Shown here piece by piece: positions 24,295 to 36,546 of a stretch of 64,000 nucleotides of DNA. The stretch comes from Apoda limacodes (Eukaryota; Arthropoda; Insecta; Lepidoptera; Limacodidae). Numbering within the stretch: position 1 is the stretch's first letter; the number at the start of each line of letters is the position of its first letter. A program made the position numbers and the translations under genes. The notes beneath the pieces were generated by a model, which was given only the letters and a program-made list of their open reading frames with translations, was not told the DNA's origin and made no database searches. The stretch spans positions 3,008,501 to 3,072,500 of the forward strand of contig OX291557.1 of the NCBI GenBank assembly GCA_946406115.1, read 5' to 3'.

Positions 24295-26110
24295 TGACAA
24301 ACTCAGAATCAAAACTTATTCAAATAGACTTTTAAACAGCATTTTTGAATCGTCAGTTTAATTATTAATTTAAAAAAAGTAACAAAACATTACCAACGGT
24401 TTGGAATGACTTACTATCGAGAAGAACCGGCAAGAAACTCAGCAGTTAATATTTCATATTTTTTCAACTTCATATCTAAATATTTTATCGTCTTACACTT
24501 ATCGATAACATTACAATCAATGTTTTAATTTCAAAAATATAACCAATCTCCCAATACAAATACAAATCAATGAAGTTCTAATTTTTCCAAGATTTTTTAT
24601 GATTTATGTGTTCATCAATTTTGTAATAGCTTTTTTTCATTAAACTATCTTTGACATATATTTTAAATTTATTTGAGGGTAAATTAACCACATGTTCTGG
24701 AATTTTATTATTTAATATGACTATTTTTAGCAAATAAGACTGTAATGTATTTTTTGCGTTCATTCATTATACAAGCGAAGATATATTGGCAAGGAACAGT
24801 TAAAATATCAATTACAGTAAATAATTCCCTAAGAGAAATTCGAGATTATTAAAAGATTGACCGTACTGCTCTCTTTTGCAATAACAAGACTGTATCAATA
24901 TCAGCTGCCTTACCCGAAAGCAAAGTGCCTTAAGACACTATGGAATTGAAATAGCTGAAGTAGACCAAGCCAGCAGTATCAACATCTGTAGGCTGCCTAA
25001 CTTTCCTAACTGCATAAGTTTCCCTGCAAGAACTGAGATGTGAGGGTTCCACTGTTGAGTCTAATAGTTCTATTTCTTCTCCGTTAGTTAGTGACATCAA
25101 GATCTAATTCAATTATTTTTGAATCTACAGAAAGTGAATAATGATTGTCACGCGGTTTAATTTTTCCTGTTTCACTATTTATTACATTCCATGTGGCCTT
25201 TATTTCATTATCAGAATTTTTAATTTTATTACTTAAATGTATTAATTTTGCAACTCTGCACACTTTTTTAAATATTTTTAAATACATTTTGACATAGTCA
25301 GTGAATGTGGGACTGTGGTTATATTGTTTCATTTCATTCAACTCATACAACCTAGTTCGACTTTGGTGTATTCCTACAATAGCCAACTTCTTGAATTTCA
25401 TTTTATCGTTTGGCCTAGGTAAAAGTTTTTACTTTAAACACTTTCTCGAACTCATAACTTAAGGAATCAAAAAAATAATTATAAAGATTATTAGCATTGT
25501 CATGCATGAAATGTAAAAATGGAGTTTTCTTTTCAATATTTGCTTTAAAATTGTCTAATCGAGCAGTGGTCACAGGTCTACAAGTAACAAGTTGAGATTT
25601 TTTTTTTATTGTTGTGTAGAATTTTTATTATTTAACTACAGAGATCGGATGGCAAATTGTTAATAATAGATTTATCCTTTTTTTCAACGTTACAGAAAAT
25701 ATTATCTAAACATGAAGCTGAAGTCGACGTAATTCTAGTTGGTTCCAGAAACAAATAATTTAAGTCAAAACTTGTAAATAAGTTAATAAATCTATCTCTT
25801 GTTTGGAAACTCTCTAAAAAATCAATATTAAAGTCACCATAAACAATAACTGACTTTTTAGAATAAAAAAATATTTTTTAGAACTTGTTCCATTACAGGC
25901 TCAAAAGAATTATAATTTGCAGAGGGTACACACAAAGTATACTGTAAATATTAAGTTCTATACAAGACCATTCTATAATGCGTTCAAGTGCGAGGCCAAC
26001 TATATCCTTTCGGTCTTTACACTGTATATTATTGTTAACAATTATTAATGAATCCCCTTGGATTGCATTGTTTCAAATAATGATTGGGGTATGCTGTGTC
26101 TGAAATGAGG
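24295..26110 (-). mobile_element. LINE (Jockey/CR1-like) lacking the RT core
   Basis: Read on the minus strand: endonuclease segments (LIIVNNNIQCKDRKDIVGLA near 26040-25980; VIVYGDFNIDFLES at 25850-25809, the APE-type GDFN motif), an endonuclease-RT linker (25401-25084, SDNEIKATWNVINSETGK), then directly the C-terminal region (VRQPTDVDTA, VLLLQKRAVRSIF, about 25010-24860), the final C-terminus (24763-24578, ending HINHKKSW) and a 3' UTR with 'ttgccggttcttctcgatag'. The reverse-transcriptase palm (~1 kb) is absent, with the join near 25060-25085. In-frame stops confirm decay. Related to the family at 35656-36546 but clearly a different, older member. Confidence 0.85.
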
Positions 26111-28242
26111 CTGAGAACAACGAATAATACAGAACTCTTGACGCCGCGCTTGAGTTTGACCAGAATTTAATTTTGCTAGCAAATAATAAAACAACAGTTT
26201 CACGTACAAATGTCTGTTTTAATGTAAATCTAAAACAAAATCGACGAATAAAGTTAATACTATAGTATAATTTTAGGCAACTAGTATTTTATTTTAATTT
26301 CCATAGGCAATCATTTTCTGAGGGCCTGAATCCAACCCTAGACCCTGTTTAAGCGTACGTACGCCACCCGTTTCAGTTCACACATCGCTGCACTGATTAC
26401 GTATTCCTAATGCATATAATTCGGAGGTTATTGCGCGAATTATTGCAGACGCGCTACGGTAATGATATAGTGGTAGGGTGGCGGTAATGAACAAAGGCGA
26501 AATTCGCAAATGTCGCTGGTACAAGTTGTGAATATTTTACTCGGTCCTATTTATTTTAACGCGCGTGCCTTGTAGTTCAATTATTTTGGTAATGGTTAAC
26601 TTGGGTTTAGAATTTGATAATGCTTTAAAGATACTATAGTTTTTGAAGTATAAAATATATGAGTAGGCTTTGATACTAAAATATTGTAAAACATTTGTAG
26701 GGGTGTGTACTACTTGAAATATATTAAATTTTTGCCTTAAAATTGGTCCACGTCAGGCCAGAACGCCTATATAAAGAGAAAATTCCCTTTGGCCAAGTGG
26801 GGTATCAAATAAAAGGACGTAATTTTGGTTACAATAATTGGATACCATGGAACTGATCCGTTGCTTTTTATGGCAGTTATATAGCTTATGGTACCTTATG
26901 CATGTATTAATGGGTAAAAAAAGTAGATAATCACGAGGTACTAGTTTGTTGCGATCCACTAGTTACCTGCAAGTGTAAAGATAGGTTTATTAAATCCCAA
27001 TTCACATATGGAATTCTAAAACAAATGAAATAAATATCAAATTTGTAGTATTATAATAACATTTCGCCCACTGGACATGTGACGCCAACTCACGTTGACT
27101 GATCGCTTCCGACAGTTCCCGCGACGGTAATGGACGGTTACGGTAATTTATATCGACGTGTTATGGTAATGAGAATGTGCGACATTTTTCCGAGCGCTTT
27201 TAAAATAGAACCTTTAAATAAGTTAACTACCGTTGAAAAATGCGGCTGCACGTGTTTGGGCGTAATATTTGTGTTTGGCTGTACGAGTGTGTTGACTGCA
27301 CTTTGCTTTATATCGAGATAGTTTTCGTATTTTTATTTCAAAGGTCAAGTAGTTAAATTTTATTACAAATTTTTATTGTAATAAAACAATGATTTTACTT
27401 AACATATTGTTTTGTTTTGTAGGAGTTTCAAATAAATTAACATTACAAAACGTATACTTATTAAAAGTTTGTGTTTATTATGTGAGTTATTTAGGTGTTT
27501 AACGTATACTTAGGTAAATTCGTATGAAAATATGATCCCTAATCATATTTTATAACTTTTGTTTACAGGTATGATGCTGGCAATCTTTTTTCTAAGAATG
27601 TAGGTAAGTGTGGTTCGTATTCATCAAACACCACAGGCCTGTATTGTTATAAAGTACTCAATTTTATAGTATCTATGTACAAAAAATTGCCATATATTTG
27701 GGGTTAATTCCCTCATTTTTTAGCTAGCACCATTACAACCAATACCAAATAACCGAGTATAAAACATTATTGACTGCTCGCCTTCTTACACATTTTTAAT
27801 TCTCACTAATTACTTTTATTTCCTTTTTATTAAAAAACTGATGCAAAAATTTAATTTTAAACAAACAGAGTTAATAACTAATTTGTAAGTCCTTAATAAT
27901 TGATCAAGTAGAAGTGAGTGAAAATCGGTCCCGACACTTAAATGATGGAAGAGGAAAAAAGTAATATACCTAATCAAAGTTAAGTTTACAACAATATATC
28001 ATTTTTGCATACATTTTCTTTCATTAATCGCATAGTCCTAAAATAATATGTGGTCGATTTAAATAATTCCTGCAGCATCTATTTAACATAGCACTTTGAA
28101 CTGAAAATATTTTATTTTAAAATTAATTCATAGTTTAATCAATTTATTTATTTATTTACTTAAATCTGCAGCGATTTAGTTATTAAGATTAAATATCGGT
28201 TGGTCGGGGGCGATAAATTAAAACTAAAGTTACGGTTAAAAT
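26111..28242. other. No gene recognised
   Basis: Largely single-copy-looking. A GC-richer patch at 26340-26560 and a 63-codon + frame at 27130-27321 were examined; neither resembles a known protein. Confidence 0.5.
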
Positions 28243-29060
28243 TAAAAAAAAAAAACGGTCAAGTGCGAGTCGGATTAGCGCACTCGGGATTCCGTAAACG
28301 GTAAACTGTATTAAGGGACAAACTTAACTTTGTCGTTGAACAATTGTTTTCTCAAAACATACATCGACAAAGGTCGCGGTTAGTTTACCTACTGAAAATA
28401 TGCTTAAAAAATTTGAAAAAGTGTTGCAAAAAATTTTTACTACAAATTTACGGTTTTTAGATATTTACTTTACGTGTGCTACATGGTATTGTTTCTTGTC
28501 AAATTTCATGATTCTAGGTCAGTCAGGGAAGTACCCCATAGGTTTTGATTTATTTGTGTCACAATATGCCGCAAAATAACCATATTTTGGGCTATTTTTT
28601 TAATGCATCGACTGAGAAGCTTTTACTACTTTAACTGACAGTAGACTGTATTTGATATTAATTTCAAGTTGATACTTCCACGTGTTTTTGAGTTAAATGG
28701 TCTTGTCACACAGATAGGCAATTTTATTTTTAATGTATTCAATAACTACAAATTAACAAATTGTGTAAAATTTCATGACTATAGGACAACGAGAAGTATT
28801 GATTTATTTGTGATTGCCGAAATATGCGACAAAAATGGCCGTATTCTTGCCCTATTTTTTTATTGCGTTGACGTAGAACCTTGATATTTTTACCGCTTCT
28901 TCTTCACGGTGGACCTTAGTATTTGATATCAATTTTAACTCGATACCTTAACGCATTTCTGAGAAAAAGGGTCTTGATAGACATACAAACACATAGACAG
29001 ACGGACAACAAAGTGATCCTATAAGGGTGTTTTTATTCTTTTTAATGTACCTAACCCTAA
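28243..29060 (+). repeat. SINE-like 'ggttccgt' repeat with internal duplication
   Basis: Begins 'acggtcaagtgcgagtcgga' with B-box-like 'gggattccgta', ends 'cagacggacaac..gtacctaaccctaaaaac'. An internal block of about 268 bp ('aaatttcatgattctagg' at 28499; 'aaatttcatgactatagg' at 28767) is present twice, making this copy far longer than the 63531 copy. The tRNA-like A and B boxes suggest RNA polymerase III ancestry (inference). Confidence 0.7.
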
Positions 29061-29784
29061 AAACTAACTAACTGTTAAAAATAAATAACGTGTTACATTA
29101 ATTACTACATTACTAGTCGCATATCTGTCAGACTATTAAAACCATGGTTAGAACATAATGTATAAGTAAATTTTAATTTATATCTACAAGTTAAGGCATG
29201 GTCAAAACAGGCATAATTTATAGTAAATTCGATTCAATTTTTAATTTGAATTTGAAAAAAAAACGTAGAAAGTGCTAATATTTTTTAATGTGTGAACTTT
29301 TTCTTTTTTGAAATATTTAATCATCATCACTAATCACAAACGGAAATATTACATTTATATAAGAAATTATTTTAAAAACTATATCGAAACAGCGAAGGTG
29401 GATTACATTATTATGTTGTACAACACTATTACTGCAAGTTAATTACTTATAATAAAACCGGATATTCATAAACGCTAATTTAATGTTGCGTTCGAAATTA
29501 TGGCTTTTCAAGCGTTTAGTGTTGCTACACTACTCAGAATGTTCCTTGACGTTATCATTTGATCAACGTTGAGCGAATGAATTAATTAATGATTCTTTAT
29601 TTGATAGAAACATGGTAAAGTAAGGTCTTAGTTTCGTTATATTAGAGAACAATACATGTTTCGTATTATCAAAGCATACAAATTAAAAAATTCAAATTAA
29701 ACTTAAAACTCTGAAAATACTGAATTTTAATTTGCATTATGTTATCAATCGATTCGAATTTATCGCAGTTTTATTTTTAAAATT

Positions 29785-29903
29785 GGGTGGCAAACAAGTT
29801 CACGTTCCGTCTGGTGGTAAGCGGTCTCCGTAGCCTATTCGCGCGTTGCCGACCCTTCAAAAATCTAATAACTCCTTTCTTGAAGAACCCCATACTGTAG
29901 TCA
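29785..29903 (-). mobile_element. Jockey-type LINE (family a) 3' fragment
   Basis: Minus-strand 3' UTR and final coding bases (GFFKKGVIRFLKGRQRA-like), truncated on both sides. Confidence 0.85.
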
Positions 29904-29919
29904 TATGTACAACAATCAA

Positions 29920-29945
29920 TATCTATATATATATATATATATAAC
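29920..29945. repeat. (AT)n microsatellite
   Basis: About 12 AT units. Confidence 0.9.
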
Positions 29946-31299
29946 TATACTACACAATGTCGTTTCAAACTTTGCAGTAAAATGGTTAAAAGCATTAGGA
30001 TAAATAGTTGTCCAAATGTTTATTTGTCTATAAGCAACATTGTGCCGACAAAGTGAAATAAATCATTTTATACCTTTATACAGGAGAAACAAAAATGTAA
30101 TTACACGCTTCAATTCTAAATTTACAAACATATTGTCTAATACTTTACTTGTTAAAATATACCATCAACATTTTAAAGAAAATTTTCAGCAAAGTGTATT
30201 AGTTCACTTAAAAAATCATTTAGTCAATAAATGAATAAAAAGATAAACACTATCCTGCATTAACTCAACTTAATTCATTAAATTCATTAACTTAAGAGAG
30301 CGGGATCGAAACAATGGACATGTATGCCAAAGTGCAGTGCCAGGATATTTATTAAATAAAACTCGACAGCAGAGGCTTTAATAAATTATTACTTTAGTAA
30401 AAACATCAGAGGGAAAAATTAATAAATTATCTAAACTTAAGTGCATTATTGATTAGTCAAACTAAAAATCAACTATTTGACACATATTCCACTATAGCTA
30501 TGGCCAAACAGGGTTGCGTCACAAACTCTAGTACTAATGTCTGAACGCAGCCAGCCCCGGTGCGTGTTGCTCGAGCCCAGCACGATGCCAGCACGCCCTC
30601 ACGCCGCCCCTCGAGCTTTCCTTATAATTGAAACAGGTGTAATTTGCAGCGATCCGCAAATTTATGCTCCAGTTAACTATTTAGTTTTATGAGATGCTAA
30701 TGCATTTTGATTAAATGATTATTGGCAGCCATATTGCAAAATGTGTTATAGTTTTGTAATTTCCGGATGTTATGAGTTCGCACGTAAGACATAATAGCTT
30801 TTAATTATCTCGACGTTTCGGTTTAGCGTGAGGCGGCACAGGTTCTTATCGAATATTGGTTAAGTTATATAAATTAAACTTGTATTAAAAAGGAACAGCG
30901 CAGCGTGTGGCCGTAAATAGAACTATCTTGTTTAATACACAATTATTTATTTACCAATAAAATAAAAAAATGTGCTTGAACCCCAGATTGCAACCGTGGT
31001 ACGATGTCACACGTTTTTCGCGTGTAAAAGAAGGACTCTAATACTAAAGAAATGTTGCTACATAAATAAAATGTTTTGCCTTCCACGGAACCCTCGCAGG
31101 GCTTATGTCGTCAATGTAAGCCCGCCCACCAGTCTATTTGCCACAACGTGGTTTGTTTGCCAAGCCAAAACTTACAATTAAATTGAACTTAATAAAAAAT
31201 TACACCGCCGTCAAAAACAAATTAAAAACTAAGAAATAAATTTTACTCTCATAAAAAATTAACTACTGCTAAAAAATGATTCTCTCGTACCCATCCTGC

Positions 31300-31720
31300 A
31301 ATTTTTTTTTCCACTTCAAACAGAGGACCACCACCACCTTTTTGGTTGCTCCTCAAGATAACTTTGCGTTGCGGGGCCGCCCTTTTACCGGCTAAAACTC
31401 AGCGGTGTCCACCAGTCGCTATGTGCAGAGGTCATGGGCACGCTTTCGCATTCTTCCGCCATCCCTGCGGCGTTGGTCCACGACAAAGTCACAGACAGGA
31501 AACTCCATTTCCCCTGCTCCTGGGGAGACTCACGTAGAATTTTCTCCTTACAGAAGCTTCCATGTGCTGCGGCTGCAGACCCCGCCAACCTTCACCGCCT
31601 GAAGCCCCTATGCCTATAGTGGCAGGGTAAAGCTCAAACGGCGAAATATCATCCCTCACCATCCATTTTTTGTGTGTTTCAATTAGTTCATCTTCGCACA
31701 ATTTTATATCTGACGTCTAT
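31300..31720. other. GC-richer block of unknown origin
   Basis: Noticeably richer in G+C than its surroundings and open in several frames at once on both strands (for example 31489-31701 minus, containing ELYPATIGIGASGGEGWRGL). I do not recognise any of these peptides; the block could be a transposon remnant or an insertion of other origin. Nothing supports a specific product. Confidence 0.3.
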
Positions 31721-31907
31721 AAATTGTGACCAATTCCTTTATCGTGTGTTTTAGGTCTTATAACAGGAATTACTGACTGTTAAAACTTTCGTACCGAAGG
31801 GCCCGAGATTTAGAGTGTTTAAAAACGTCGGACACGACGGGTGTGGTCTACTAAAATAAACTGCGTGATCGTTAATGCTGCTAATTGAGTTCGCCCGTAA
31901 AAAAGCG

Positions 31908-31916
31908 TATAAAAGG
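31908..31916 (+). promoter_or_regulatory. Candidate TATA box
   Basis: 'tataaaagg' in a locally GC-richer context ('cgcccg', 'ggcgct'). Position and strength fit a core promoter, but no downstream coding exon is recognised, so it may be chance or a transposon promoter. Confidence 0.25.
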
Positions 31917-33365
31917 CGCTGAAAAAATATTTTGCGGTTTCTTTCTACGTTCCTGTGACTGAAATACCCAGTTTTTGACGAATTTCTTTGAAAATATATT
32001 ATTTTAATTCAGGTTGAATATTTTACTTTTTGTGTTTTATTGGCGTAAAAAAAGTTATTGCAAAAGTAAAATTTAGCACAAAATGTTTGCGATTTCGCCA
32101 AAAAAACTTCTACAAATGTTTGTGACAATTATATTAAGCCACAGTGATTCAGACAATGATTATATCATCTAAACCTATAAGTATTGTAAAAAAGTATTTA
32201 ATCGCAGAATTAAAAATAACGTACCTACTCTTTAAGAAACATCCACTTAATATGTTTTTCTTTAATGTTTTTTACGTTCGCAACGTTGGTCCCGGGGCGG
32301 CGCAACTATGTTTTCACCGGGGTGTGGACATGATATTAAAAAATACGGGATATCCCGGAAAATTCACAGAAATCTGGCTAGCAACACTCGCGCGGTTTTG
32401 GCCTTTTCCCCATCAACCTGTCCTCAAGTTGAAATGCAGCTCGCGAGCTTTAAGAGACCGTAAACTAGTGCTACCTGCGCTGCGCCTGCGCCATGGATGC
32501 AAATAATGTTCTTGAAATCGTCATAGCGAGATCACTAGTTCTTCGTAATGATTCTAAAAGGGGGTCCTGTTTACGAAGAATCGTCATAAACTCACTCATC
32601 ACTTCTCGAATAGATTGTAGATTACATCAGTTTAGAAGTTTATTATCCAGGAAACTTATTATATCTTTAGAATATATTGTTTCGTCTTTCTATGAGTTTT
32701 TTTTTTTCATATATTTTAAGATAGAAAAATAGAGCATCATTCAGATGCAAGTATTAATTCTGAGCAAACTGAAATTCATATTTTTTAATATATATAAATT
32801 TTCTGGAAACCATCTGGAATCCATTTCCTAATCCCAATCCTGGATCCGCACCTGGTGTTTTAGACTATAAAGTAACAGTTTTGAATAGTTTCGGGGTTTA
32901 CGACGTAGTGTCCATTTTGCTTTTTTTGGTTACGATGTTCTAAATAATGATAATACCTGTAAAAGATGTATGTATGTACCAAAAATTTAAAAGGAGTTTG
33001 TTTTGTTAGTAATATTACTTAAGATTATAATATTTGTACCTTGTTATGTTTGTTGTATGTGTATGTTGAATACCGTATCAATAAAGTTTTTAAATGAATA
33101 TTATATGAAATGGAAACTATTAAAATACATTAAAAGAAGGAAAAACAGAAAACATTAAATGTAAAATGCTTATAAAAATATTTTTATTTCTTTTTATGAT
33201 AATATGTACTAATTATGTTCTTAACAAAAATATCAATAACATAATTAAGTAATAAAATTAAAATTATCTTAATTAAAACCCTAAAAAATAATTCAATGAA
33301 ACATTATTTAAATTTAAAAACCCCAGACTCATAAAAAGAAAATTTCATTCAAAATAAACTCCTGT

Positions 33366-34012
33366 GGTACCATTGACACTGGCGGCATTACCTCTCTGCA
33401 AAGCCTTTGAGAGAGATAGCATACAGCCCTTTAATCACCCAACGCAAGAACAAGTCTTTTAGATAAGTCCTTAACAAAAGACTTCGTATCCGATGGCCAA
33501 GGGCCAAGTGTCTCAAATGCAAGTGCCACAAATTTATAACGATTAATTAATGATGAATGTTTGCGGCGCTTACGTAGTTGTGCTTGTTCAGCGGCCGCAC
33601 CAGGTGTAGTTGTCGTACCCTGAACGTAGGACGGAGCAAGTGCATCGACACAAGTTGCGTCCCACACCAGAGCACAACCAAGACTCCATGGCACTAAAGT
33701 CACCCCATCAGGTCTCTTTCCATCGTCTCTAAAAAGTCCACAAGGTTCTAAGTTTGATGGAAAAGTAGAAATAGCTCTCCTAATGAGGTCATTATTAGTA
33801 CCATGGCGGTATATGCGGCCTGCACTTTCTAGGCAAGAGAGGCCATGAACACCTCGCTCGTCAACACTATGTCCACAGGGGCAAACATGTACTTCACAAA
33901 CATTTGTACCAAGTCGCAAACAAACAGAAAGTGTCCCGGCCCAAAGTGTGCCTAATTTAGATGAGAGTAGCGCGTGCAGCCAGTGACCAGACTCTCTTTC
34001 TGAAACCGCCAA
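33366..34012 (-). pseudogene. C-terminal fragment of a retroelement protein, CCHC plus restriction-like endonuclease-like
   Basis: Seen: a 193-codon open block (34012-33431) with a Cys/His cluster C-P-C-G-H-S...H-G-L-S-C, then IYRHGTNNDLIRRAI, then DGKRPDGVTLVPW followed by VWDATCVD, and near the end FVALAFETLGPWPSDTK. Past the stop at 33431-33433, the expected continuation is still visible: R-A-x-x-Y-L-S-Q-R in frame, then R-G-N-A-A-S-V-N-G-T in another frame (33395-33366). Known: the order C-x-C...H-x4-C, R-H-N-x-x-(I/V), then P-D-x(n)-D-x-(T/V) is that of the zinc-knuckle and PD-(D/E)xK-type nuclease at the C-terminus of R2-like non-LTR retrotransposons. Inferred: this is the tail of a retroelement ORF whose RT has been lost; stop and frameshift make it dead. 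The exact clade is uncertain, and equating it to that nuclease rests on motif order only. Confidence 0.6.
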
Positions 34013-34036
34013 AATAACATAAAATAAATAAAAATG

Positions 34037-34145
34037 TTTACGTAAGCATTGGTGAGACCTTTGCTTACTTTTGCTGACAAGGGGGATGGGGGAGTAAATA
34101 ATTGTAATAAATCTGCTTACGTAATACTTGAATGGCCCCTAGGTT
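34037..34145. repeat. Short repeat with 11-bp inverted ends, 5' of the nuclease-like fragment
   Basis: 'ttacgtaagca' at 34038-34048 is repeated inverted at 34114-34124 around a purine-rich 'aagggggatgggggagtaa' interior. It lies 25 bp upstream of the retroelement ORF fragment and may be part of the same element or a small MITE. Confidence 0.45.
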
Positions 34146-35417
34146 TCATATTTAAAAAACGTCGTTTTATCCGTATTTTCAGGCAATGATAAATTGAAAA
34201 ATATGACTCTTCCTGACATCTATTGGCGAGTAGTAATACTATTATTTTTACCGACACAGCAACACTAAAGCTACTTAACACTAGATGGCGTTATAAAGCA
34301 AAACTAAAGCTACTTGACAATAGATGGCGTTGTTATGGCTCGATCCTCTAAGTACTAAAGTTCTTGTACTAAACGCAAAGTGTCGTAAACTGTTTTGTCA
34401 ACCCAAAAATTGCAAGTGTAAATTACAAGTTCTCGATGGATTTTAAGGCCGTGCTTAGATTTCTGAGCTCTTCGGCTTTATGACGTAATCAAGGAATAAC
34501 CATCCGTTTCTTATGACTTAATACGTAGGTATACTGTTGGTACTATGCACTGTTTTCCCACATATGTCACATGACGTCTGTGACGTAACGTTTGTTGATA
34601 ACATCTGGTGTAAACACAATAACTCAATGATTTCGAGTAACACTTTTGCGCTCGACTGTGTCAGTATAATGCACCTGCCCACGCGCCGTGTTGTACCAAC
34701 TAAGCTTAGGCAAGGTTGAGTACCAACTATGTAGGTATATTCTGTCTACAAATTGAAATAAACGAACTGTTTTCTATATGTGTGTAACATTTGCATCGTT
34801 TATTGTTTACTCACGTATACTAAATGATTTCACACACTTACCTACACGTAAACGTTTCGGTGTTTTGTAGGACGTACCAAAAGTTGTAGACTATAAAGCC
34901 CTATACTGTAGAATTTGTGTATATTTGTACCTCTCTCTCTCACAGCGATTAGAAACTTCGGCAAATCTATATATAATATTATAAAGAGTAAAATTTTGTT
35001 TTTTTTTGTTGTTTGAACTACCAGTACGATTTTAAAAAATCTTTTAACATTAGATAGTGTACATTATACTGAATGGCTAATAATAAATAATAAAGAAACA
35101 CTAATATAATAAATAACTATTACTTCGTAGAGGTTAATTCATATACGCAACTCGTTCGGCGCGGTTAAGGTGTAGAAATGAGAACCTACTTATAACATAC
35201 TTTTAGTTTATTATTTCATAAATGCGTGTGGAAGACGAAGTGGTAACTGAATCCAAGAAGTTTACCTTAACTTGTTATAAAAATATAACGTCGTGGGCCA
35301 GCTTCTAAATTTAAATTTTTTAGAACTTTTTTTTTCTGACTGACTATACAGTTGGCTGATGCAGTCATTACTGCTCCACCGGGATTTTGGGGCGAGACTC
35401 TGAAGGTGAGTCAGCGC

Positions 35418-35461
35418 CAGGAGGCGAGTTCCCCGTAACCAGGAGGAGAGTTCCCCGTGAC
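35418..35461. repeat. 22-bp tandem duplication
   Basis: Two head-to-tail units sharing 'aggagg(c/a)gagttccccgt' inside a GC-rich island at about 35340-35465. Confidence 0.75.
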
Positions 35462-35655
35462 TTTTATTAGAACTTACACTTAAAAAATTACTGAATAGAA
35501 TTTGGCACCTAATTCAATTCTATAATATTTATGTACTGAATTGGTGAAGAATTTTTGGATGGATCTAATTCACAATTTATACACTTTAAAGAATCCTCAA
35601 ATTGAATTTTTCTAGATGTCGCGTGAAATACTGGAACAGACGAACGAAATATTTT

Positions 35656-36546
35656 AAAGTCAAAGTCAAAGTCAAAATGGTTTATTCAAATAAGGATTTT
35701 ACAATCACTTTTGAATCGTCAAAGTTATAAAATATTATTTTTTGAACCCTCCCACCTTCCCGCCGGTTCACAATGTTGTTGATTTCTACCGAGAAGAATC
35801 CGGCAAGAAACTCGATAGTTACTCTTTTAAAAACACTTAAATAAACTAAAATACAATTAATGTTTTAAATAAAAGATTTTTAGTCGTACAATTTTATGTT
35901 ATTTCCATTTTAATTTGGTTTACCTATGCATCCTGTAATTGAGCATCATCAGTCCCAAGGATTTTTATCATTTACATAGTCTGAAATATTGTAGTATGCC
36001 TTTTTACAAAGTACCTGCTTGATAAAAGATTTAAATTTACTTATTGATAGATTTTGAATTTGATTGGGAACTTTGTTGTAAAAGTGTATACATTGCCCCA
36101 TAAAAGAGTTACTTATTTTGTTTAGACGTGTATCATGCACCAACAGCTTATTTTTACTTCTAGTATTTACTTTGTGAACGTCACTTTTCTTGCTGAAACT
36201 ATTGATATTTTTATGTACATATAAAAGATTTTCATATATGTACTGCGACACTAAAGTTAAAATTTTTACTTCCCTAAACCTATCCCTGAGAGATATCCTA
36301 GATCCTAATTTATAAATAGCACGAATTGCCCTTTTTTGTAACAAAAATATTGTATTTACATCAGCAGCGCTACCCCACAATAGGATACCATATGTCATTA
36401 AACTATGGAAATAGCTAAAATATACTATTTTTGCAGTGTCGACATCGGTCAATTGTCTTATTTTCTTGATCGCATACACAGCAGAGCTAATTTTTTTGGC
36501 TAGGTTATGAATATGAGGACCCCATTGAAGTTTGGAGTCCAGCGTT
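35656..36546 (-). mobile_element. 5'-truncated LINE (Jockey/CR1-like), young copy 2
   Basis: Minus strand: a clean 176-codon block (36479-35949) with LTDVDTAKIVYFSYFHSLMT, YGILLWGSAADVNTIFLLQK and RAIRAIYKLGSRISLRDRF, ending VNDKNPWD, followed by the 3' UTR and 'tttgactttgactttgac' tail at 35656. The coding region continues upstream in frame as TLDSKLQWGPHIHNLAKKI to the truncation point near 36546. This is the RT C-terminal (thumb and beyond) region; the polymerase core is absent. No stop or frameshift within the retained part. Confidence 0.92.

Larger units (their letters stand above)
29946..33365. other. No gene recognised outside the listed blocks
   Basis: Includes a GC-rich patch at 30535-30615 and another at 32290-32500. 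Open frames there (30040-30234, 32144-32506) are unrecognised. Confidence 0.5.

Noticed and set aside
27130..27321. 63-codon frame with a hydrophobic C-terminal stretch
   Set aside because: Short, no homology recognised, no flanking exon signals that I can support.
32144..32506. 120-codon + frame (GPGAAQLCFHRGVD... region)
   Set aside because: No recognisable domain; first half is AT-rich low complexity. Could be repeat-derived.
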